DNA of 64,000 nt from an uncultured Eubacteriales bacterium (lineage in GTDB: Bacteria > Bacillota > Clostridia > Peptostreptococcales > Anaerovoracaceae): contig CADBXM010000001.1 of assembly GCA_902798745.1 (NCBI GenBank), positions 1-64,000 on the forward strand. The letters are read 5' to 3'. The notes below the pieces were generated by a model. That model did no database searches, was not told where the DNA came from, and was given only the letters and a program-made list of their open reading frames with translations. The position numbers and the translations under genes were made by a program. Numbering within the stretch: the stretch's first letter is position 1; every line of letters begins with the position of its first letter. Of the stretch, positions 58,943-64,000 are shown piece after piece.

Positions 58943-60256
58943 ATGAGAAAAGTAGAAGTAGAGGATATGCTTTTTGCGCGCGATAGGCGCGTGGATATAC
59001 AAAACAGTATGCTTGAGAAAGGCGGCAATGAATGTTGCCTTGCTTGCCTTACATTGAATATAGCCGGCGAGATCAAGCGTACGCCTATGACAAAAATGCT
59101 CTTTGACAGGGGCATCTCGGAGTTCGAGCAACAGGGATTCGAAGTGGTGGATCAGCTGTTTATAGACGAATTCACGGGCTGCGAAGCCTTCTGGCTTGTC
59201 AGGGAGGAAGCCGCCAATGTCAAGAAGTGTCTGGAAGAAGTTGAGGATTCGTTCCCTGCGGCGCGGCTCTTTGACTTCGATGTACTGAATTCAGAGGGTG
59301 AGAAGCTTTCGAGAAGGCAAAGCCGCCGATGCCTGATATGCGACAAACCGGCATCGGAGTGCGCCAGAAGCCGCGCCCACGGGCTTGATACCATAAAAGC
59401 GGCGACACAGAGGCTTCTGAAAGATCTTTGTGCTGAGATGCTTTCGGAAGAGGCATACGAAGCGCTTCTTTCGGAGGTGTACGCGACGCCAAAGCCGGGC
59501 CTGGTAGACCTTGCCAACAACGGGGCACATAAAGATATGGACGTTGCACTGTTTGAGAAAAGCGCCGAAGCGCTCAGACCGTATTTCTACGATGCGGCGA
59601 TGCTCGGAATGAGTGCTTGCACCATGGCCGAGCTGAGAGAGCGCGGGCTTGCCGCTGAACAGGAGATGTTCGCGGCTACCGGCGGCGTCAACACACATAA
59701 AGGGATGATATATTCTATGGGCCTCCTGCTCGCGGGCATGGGGAAAGCTCTTACGGATGATGACATAGGCCATGATAAGAGCCCTCGGCAGGATGCGATA
59801 GTCTACGCCGCCGGCCTTGCGGGCGAGGACGCAGAGCGGATGCTCGCCGCGGCCCGCGCCAACCCGGATACCAATGGAGCTGGAGTCCTAAGAGATTACG
59901 GAGCGCTCGGCGCGACAGGCCATGCGGCAGGGGGCTTCCCATGTGCCGTATTCGCAGCGGAGAGGCTTTCATATTATATAAATGAAGAAAAGCTCTCCGG
60001 CGGGGAGGCAGGAGCTCTGGCGCTGTGTGACAGCATGGCAAAGCTGGAAGACACCAATCTGCTTCACCGGGGCGGAGCCGCCGGTCTCGAGTTTGCAAGG
60101 AATAGAGCTTCTGAGATAAGCGCGCTCCCTATAAAGGAAAGGATAGGCGAGCTGGAGAAGCTGGACAAGGAAATGATAGAAAGAAATCTTTCGCCGGGCG
60201 GCAGCGCGGATATGCTTGCGATAGCTTACCTGCTCGGCAATTGGGACGAAAGGTAG
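58943..60256 (+). CDS. citXG: Fused CitX-CitG citrate lyase prosthetic-group enzymes
   Basis: A 437-residue bifunctional protein. Residues 1 to about 165 are CitX, which attaches the prosthetic group to CitD (MLEKGGNECCLACLTLNIAGEIKRTP; RRCLICDKPASECARSRAH). The rest is CitG, which makes the triphosphoribosyl-dephospho-CoA precursor (EVYATPKPGLVDLANNGAHKDMD; GGVNTHKGMIYSMGLLLAGMG; NTNGAG-like NPDTNGAGVLRDYG). Fused CitXG is known from some bacteria. With citC and citDEF this gives a full functional citrate lyase set. No strong ribosome binding site is visible. Confidence 0.94.
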   Translation: MRKVEVEDMLFARDRRVDIQNSMLEKGGNECCLACLTLNIAGEIKRTPMTKMLFDRGISEFEQQGFEVVDQLFIDEFTGCEAFWLVREEAANVKKCLEEVEDSFPAARLFDFDVLNSEGEKLSRRQSRRCLICDKPASECARSRAHGLDTIKAATQRLLKDLCAEMLSEEAYEALLSEVYATPKPGLVDLANNGAHKDMDVALFEKSAEALRPYFYDAAMLGMSACTMAELRERGLAAEQEMFAATGGVNTHKGMIYSMGLLLAGMGKALTDDDIGHDKSPRQDAIVYAAGLAGEDAERMLAAARANPDTNGAGVLRDYGALGATGHAAGGFPCAVFAAERLSYYINEEKLSGGEAGALALCDSMAKLEDTNLLHRGGAAGLEFARNRASEISALPIKERIGELEKLDKEMIERNLSPGGSADMLAIAYLLGNWDER

Positions 60257-60260
60257 AATC

Positions 60261-61157
60261 ATGACACTACAGGAAATCAGATACTTTTGTGTAACAGCCG
60301 AAGTGCTGCACTACACCAAGGCGGCCAATTTGCTTTATATCTCACAGCCGAGCCTCAGCTACGCGCTCGCCAAGCTGGAGAAGGAGCTTGGCATGCCTCT
60401 GTTTGAGAAGCGAGGCAAGCAAGTCTCGCTCACAAAATACGGTGAGGCGTTCCTGCCTTACGCTAAGAGAGCTTTGAGCGAGCTATCTGACGGGATAGAT
60501 CGCATCAATTCCCTCAACAGACCAGAGACGGGCATCGTAAGTCTCGGCTATATCAACAGCATCAGTTCTACAGTGCTACCTGAGTTCGTAAACAAGTTTT
60601 ATGCGGAGCAGGACAGCCAGCAGATCGCTTTCAGATTCCGTCAAGGTATGGCTGGTGAGCTGATAGAACAGCTTCTCAACGGCGATCTTGATCTCCTAAT
60701 AGCCGGCGTCACAGGAAAGCCGGATATCGCATCCATTGACTATCTGCCGATCTACAGCCAGGACCTTTTCCTGGTGGTCCCGGAAAAACACCCTCTGGCA
60801 AAGCGCCTGTCGGTGGATCTTTCCGACCTCGCGGGAGAGAATTTCATCTCCATAAGACATGAGTCTGTGATTTATCATCAGCTGGAGTCACAGTTCAAGA
60901 AAGCCGATGTTGCTCCTCACACTGTATATGAGGCCGACGAATATAGCTCCATAGCAGCATCTGTAGCTACAGGGGCCGGCGTTGCCATAATGCCGCGCCT
61001 GCCGGTGCTGAGCAGCTTTAACATCAGGCTGATTCCTTTCAAGGATGCGTCCATGAAGCAGGTAGTCTGCATAATGCGTAGCAAGACACAGGAAATGACT
61101 GAATCCATCAAGAGTGTATGGAAGTTCGCCGAGAGTCTTTCTTCGTTGATGGAATGA
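60261..61157 (+). CDS. LysR-type transcriptional regulator
   Basis: A 298-residue LTTR. The N-terminal helix-turn-helix is LQEIRYFCVTAEVLHYTKAANLLYISQPSLSYALAKLEKELGMPLFEKRGKQVSLT, followed by a ligand-binding domain (GIVSLGYINSISSTVLPEFV; LDLLIAGVTGKPDIASIDYLPIYSQDLFLVVPEKHPLAKR). It starts four bases after citXG on the same strand, so it is part of that transcript and may control the citrate lyase genes, as LysR regulators do elsewhere. The effector is unknown. Confidence 0.93.
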   Translation: MTLQEIRYFCVTAEVLHYTKAANLLYISQPSLSYALAKLEKELGMPLFEKRGKQVSLTKYGEAFLPYAKRALSELSDGIDRINSLNRPETGIVSLGYINSISSTVLPEFVNKFYAEQDSQQIAFRFRQGMAGELIEQLLNGDLDLLIAGVTGKPDIASIDYLPIYSQDLFLVVPEKHPLAKRLSVDLSDLAGENFISIRHESVIYHQLESQFKKADVAPHTVYEADEYSSIAASVATGAGVAIMPRLPVLSSFNIRLIPFKDASMKQVVCIMRSKTQEMTESIKSVWKFAESLSSLME

Positions 61158-61312
61158 AGTATTTTTAGGACAAATTGCGCTTTTTATTAATGGAAACAAA
61201 AATGTCACAAATGCTATAAATAGTGGCAACATTATTGTGTATTATTTAGCAAATACATGGTATGATGTTATAACTCTGATTATGCAAAGACTGATAGAGG
61301 GGGTGATCTGCT

Positions 61313-61858
61313 ATGAATGTAAAAATCAAAGCCCTTCCTATTAAAATGTCTCAGGAAGAGGCGTACAAGATTGCCTCCGGGCATAAGAACCCCGTTGTTA
61401 AGGCTATGGCAAAGGGGAAGAAGATCAATCTCAGGATCATGTATCTCGAGAACAGATACAATATCTACGAGATGACCTATCACAACAGCCCGTTGGTCAA
61501 ACTCTTCAAAGGCGACTCTGCCGAGGAGACGAAACAGAAGATCCGTATCGTAGTTGAAGCGACGACATGCTCGCCATCATATACGTCGGATCCGATCAGC
61601 TTTGAGGAGATAGAAGTGGATGAGGACAGCATCCAGGCTACGTATTATACCGATCAGAGGCTCGAAGACGCGGGTGCGTTCCTTGCAAAGCGTATGACAC
61701 GCCGCCGTATCGGAAGGCAGATCTCGATCGAGCTGCTGTCCAGCGAGGTATTCTACAGACCGTATTACATCGCCATCTACGGAGAGATGATAGAAGGTAC
61801 TAAAGCCAGATATCTTCCGATCGCCGCTGACGGCAATGAGGTCAATACCACGATTTGA
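61313..61858 (+). CDS. Uncharacterised 181-residue protein
   Basis: A soluble alpha/beta protein I do not recognise. It contains KMSQEEAYKIASGHKNPVVKAMAKGKKINLRIMYLE, a YEMTYHNSPLVKLFKG strand, and a basic RMTRRRIGRQISIELL segment, with several aromatic residues near the end (VFYRPYYIAIYGEM). No signal peptide, membrane helix or metal motif is seen. It has its own likely promoter (TTAGCA and TATAAC near 61246-61274) and a strong GAGGGGG site, and lies between the LysR gene and the symporter gene, 70 bp before the latter. Confidence 0.55.
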   Translation: MNVKIKALPIKMSQEEAYKIASGHKNPVVKAMAKGKKINLRIMYLENRYNIYEMTYHNSPLVKLFKGDSAEETKQKIRIVVEATTCSPSYTSDPISFEEIEVDEDSIQATYYTDQRLEDAGAFLAKRMTRRRIGRQISIELLSSEVFYRPYYIAIYGEMIEGTKARYLPIAADGNEVNTTI

Positions 61859-61928
61859 TTTGTTATCCAAAGAGCGGGGAATTTGGAAGTCCTTTATTTC
61901 TAGGTATTTTTAAAAGGAGAGAGTTTAT

Positions 61929-63644
61929 ATGTTAATGACTGCTATTGACGACATTGTCGTCGTCGTACTTATTGCCGGAATCTTCGGCATTGGTGCATAT
62001 CTGTCAAAGAGCAATGACTCAGAGAGTTTCTTCAACGCTAACCACGCTCTGCCATGGTCACTCATGGTTGGTACACTTATGGCTTCGTGGTACAACGGCG
62101 CAGGAACGATGGGTACTGTCGGATATGTATGCACCATGGGCTTTGCGGCCTTCTTTATCTGGTCGATCGGATCGCACGCGGTAAGATTCCCGCTCGCGCT
62201 CTGGATCGCACCAAGGATCTCAGTAAAGGCTAAGGGAACTATTCCTGAACTTCTGAGATCGCATTACGGTAAGTTCGCATCGGTCCTCGGATCTATCGTA
62301 CTCGTAATCACATGTCTTTCCATCGCTGACGTAGCCGCTATCGGTTATATCGGTGAGGCCGGCTGGAATGCTAACAAGTTCGTTGCAGCGGCTATCGTAG
62401 TAGCTATCGCTATCGGACTTACATGTCTTTCGGGCTTGATGGGCGTTGCCATCACAGACATGATCTTCTTCATGCTGATGATCGTATGCCTCTGCGCTGT
62501 ATATCCTAAGATGTTTGCCGAAGCCGGCGGACTCAACGGATTCCACGCAGCTCTTGATACTACAGCGCCTCATATGATGACAGCGCTTGGTGGTATACCT
62601 GTTGCGCAGGCTATCGTACTCGTAGTGCTCTGTATCAACCTGTATAAGGACCCTGCATTCTATCAGAGATTTGCAGCGGCCAAGACACCTCAGACAGGTA
62701 AGAGAGCTATGCTGACATGCTTCTCGATCTTCATGTCATTCGACCTGGTAATGATGATGACAGGTATCATCATCGGTATGAAGTTCCCTGCAGAGATCGC
62801 AGCCGGAACAGTTCAGCCTGAAGTTGAATACATCAGACTCGTACTTCAGAGCCTGCCTGTAGGACTCCGCGGATTCTTCATCGTAGGCCTCACAGGTGCT
62901 ATCGTTTCGACACTCGACTCTTACTACCTCGTAGGTGGTGAGATCATCTCGAACGATATTATTTACATGCTCAGAGGGGACAAGAGACTGCCTGACAAGA
63001 CAGCTATCCTGATCACTCGTATTTCGGCAATTATCTTCGGAATCATCGGTCTTGCTACCGCTTTCCGTTTTGCTCGTGTATACGATGCATTCCTCTTCCT
63101 GGCCAGCATCTCTATGACGCTGCTCTTCGTACCTATGATCGCAGCTCTTATGTATGACGGAAAGAAGACCAATGCTGCAGGACTCGCATCCATGATCGTT
63201 GGAGCCGTTTCCTGGATCTATTTCTACTTTAAACCGATCGTTGTAGATACAGTTACAGGTCCTTATTCTATCGACCCTGTACTCATCGGACTTCCGCTTT
63301 CGTTCGTCGCATTCCTGATCGGTAACCGCTTCGGTACAGACCTTACTGCAGCAAGAAAGGCAGAAGCACTCGAGAAGGGTATTCCACTTGCTGAACTTGG
63401 TCTTGATGCTACTGAACTCACTGAGGAATACAAGAAGTCCATCAAGGTCGAGTGGATCGGAGCAGACGGTGCTCTCATCCTGCTCTACATCGTACTTGCT
63501 TGCTTCTACGGATATGGTATCCTCCACAATGTTGACTGGATCGTCGGATACGCCGCTCCTATCATCGCTATGGGTATCGTGATCTTCGTATTCGTCAAGT
63601 ACCTCACAGAGGTATTTGCTGTAGCAAAGAAATCCAACAAATAG
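61929..63644 (+). CDS. Sodium:solute symporter (SSS family)
   Basis: A 571-residue protein with about thirteen helices. SSS features are the early YLSKSNDSESFFNANHALPWSLMVGTLMASWYNGAGTMGT, the KDPAFYQRFAAAKTPQTGKRA loop and GLTGAIVSTLDSYYLVGGEIISNDI, the Na+-site region. It takes up an organic solute with Na+; the substrate is not readable. Because a second ammonia-lyase gene follows, its substrate could be histidine, urocanate or an aromatic amino acid (inference). AAAGGAGAGAG precedes the ATG. Confidence 0.9.
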   Translation: MLMTAIDDIVVVVLIAGIFGIGAYLSKSNDSESFFNANHALPWSLMVGTLMASWYNGAGTMGTVGYVCTMGFAAFFIWSIGSHAVRFPLALWIAPRISVKAKGTIPELLRSHYGKFASVLGSIVLVITCLSIADVAAIGYIGEAGWNANKFVAAAIVVAIAIGLTCLSGLMGVAITDMIFFMLMIVCLCAVYPKMFAEAGGLNGFHAALDTTAPHMMTALGGIPVAQAIVLVVLCINLYKDPAFYQRFAAAKTPQTGKRAMLTCFSIFMSFDLVMMMTGIIIGMKFPAEIAAGTVQPEVEYIRLVLQSLPVGLRGFFIVGLTGAIVSTLDSYYLVGGEIISNDIIYMLRGDKRLPDKTAILITRISAIIFGIIGLATAFRFARVYDAFLFLASISMTLLFVPMIAALMYDGKKTNAAGLASMIVGAVSWIYFYFKPIVVDTVTGPYSIDPVLIGLPLSFVAFLIGNRFGTDLTAARKAEALEKGIPLAELGLDATELTEEYKKSIKVEWIGADGALILLYIVLACFYGYGILHNVDWIVGYAAPIIAMGIVIFVFVKYLTEVFAVAKKSNK

Positions 63645-63663
63645 TGGCATAGAACGTTATATG

Positions 63664-63697
63664 AAAACCGCCCGTTGCGCTTAGCCGGGCGGTTTTT
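63664..63697 (+). terminator. Terminator after the SSS symporter gene
   Basis: AAAACCGCCCG (63664-63674) pairs with CGGGCGGTTTT (63685-63695), followed by TACTG. The next gene's ribosome binding site is close behind. Confidence 0.85.
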
Positions 63698-63719
63698 ACT
63701 GAAAAAAGAGGGTAATAGA

Positions 63720-64000
63720 ATGAGTAACAGTAAGAAAAAAGTAGTTCTCGGCGAACCTATGGATATCAAGAAATTCATAGCAGTAGTAAGAGACCATGCT
63801 GAAGTTGAGTTTTCGGAAGAGTATATCGAGCGTGTCAACAGGGCGCGCGCTCTGGTAGACAAGTGGGTCGATGAGGGCCGTGTCATGTACGGTATCACTA
63901 CCGGCTTCGGAGCACTCAGCGAAAGATCCATAAGCAAAGAAGATACTGCGAAGTTGCAGGAGAACATCCTTCTTTCGCACTCAGTATCCGTAGGCGATCC
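63720..64000 (+). CDS. Second histidine/aromatic ammonia-lyase, cut by the window edge
   Basis: The first 93 codons of a MIO-type lyase run off the right edge. YGITTGFGALSERSISKEDTAKLQENILLSHSVSVGD aligns with the N-terminal active-site Tyr region of hutH at 47509 (YGITTGFGEFQNT... LSHCTATGEP). AGAGGG precedes the ATG at 63720. The two lyases differ clearly in sequence, so this is a divergent paralogue and not a recent copy. Substrate specificity depends on residues outside the window. It lies just after an SSS symporter gene. Confidence 0.88.
   Translation, partial: MSNSKKKVVLGEPMDIKKFIAVVRDHAEVEFSEEYIERVNRARALVDKWVDEGRVMYGITTGFGALSERSISKEDTAKLQENILLSHSVSVGD

Noticed and set aside
62736-63650. 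304-codon open frame opposite the SSS symporter
   Set aside because: Asp/Ser/Cys-rich composition typical of antisense frames, with no start signal.

Overview
The window looks like a chromosome segment from an anaerobic, amino-acid-fermenting Clostridia-type Firmicute. I would guess near the Anaerovoracaceae / Eubacteriales family XIII, but this is an inference from gene content and not from a marker gene. Supporting signs are strong GGAGG-type ribosome binding sites, clostridial-style lipoproteins, a YtrA-type GntR/ABC operon, NhaC-type antiporters, a reversible formate-THF ligase and a complete citrate lyase set. No rRNA, prophage, CRISPR array or intact insertion sequence was seen. One tRNA gene (Arg, anticodon CCT) is present.

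Layout. 0-9.8 kb: aminotransferase, anchored GH25 lysozyme, a LytS-type sensor fused to a SpoIIE-type phosphatase, a CbbX/SpoVK-like AAA+ ATPase, a sugar-type symporter, and a GntR-ABC transporter operon. 9.9-11.6 kb: an accessory patch with a PD-(D/E)XK-like protein and an 880-bp intergenic region full of repeats. 11.6-21 kb: malic enzyme, two-subunit fumarase, argG-argH, an amino-acid ABC transporter and a DDAH/arginine-deiminase-type hydrolase. These could form one route from a (methyl)arginine or citrulline-type substrate to arginine plus fumarate, malate and pyruvate. 21-34.8 kb: mixed housekeeping genes (GNAT proteins, tRNA-Arg with a duplicated 3' end, alr, PAP2, ung, GGDEF, DUF2156, thrH, cdd). 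34.8-38.7 kb: repeats, a fossil of a cyclodeaminase gene, and an Lrp regulator divergent from a three-gene transporter operon.

38.7-64 kb is the metabolic core: fchA and ftcD (minus strand), then NhaC antiporter, a small membrane protein, a DapF-fold probable histidine racemase, hutU, hutI, hutH, an aconitase-family hydratase, NADP-isocitrate dehydrogenase, citDEF, fhs, citC, a fused citXG, a LysR regulator, an SSS symporter and the start of a second histidine/aromatic ammonia-lyase. Read together, they would convert histidine to glutamate plus formimino-THF, recover ATP from the one-carbon unit, and could carry glutamate carbon through 2-oxoglutarate, isocitrate and citrate to acetate plus oxaloacetate, i.e. 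the left arm of the TCA cycle run in reverse. Glutamate dehydrogenase, FolD and the oxaloacetate-consuming step are not in the window.

The most unusual non-coding signals are: (1) two intergenic loci with unrelated sequences but the same geometry, each holding two units of four alternately oriented 10-bp arms at offsets of about 29/14/28 bp; (2) an identical 20-nt sequence next to an 11-bp stem in the sense-strand leaders of both fchA and icd; (3) a multibranched element between the ABC binding-protein and permease genes, part of which recurs before cdd; (4) a long inverted-repeat element before citC; and (5) a duplicated tRNA-Arg 3' end.
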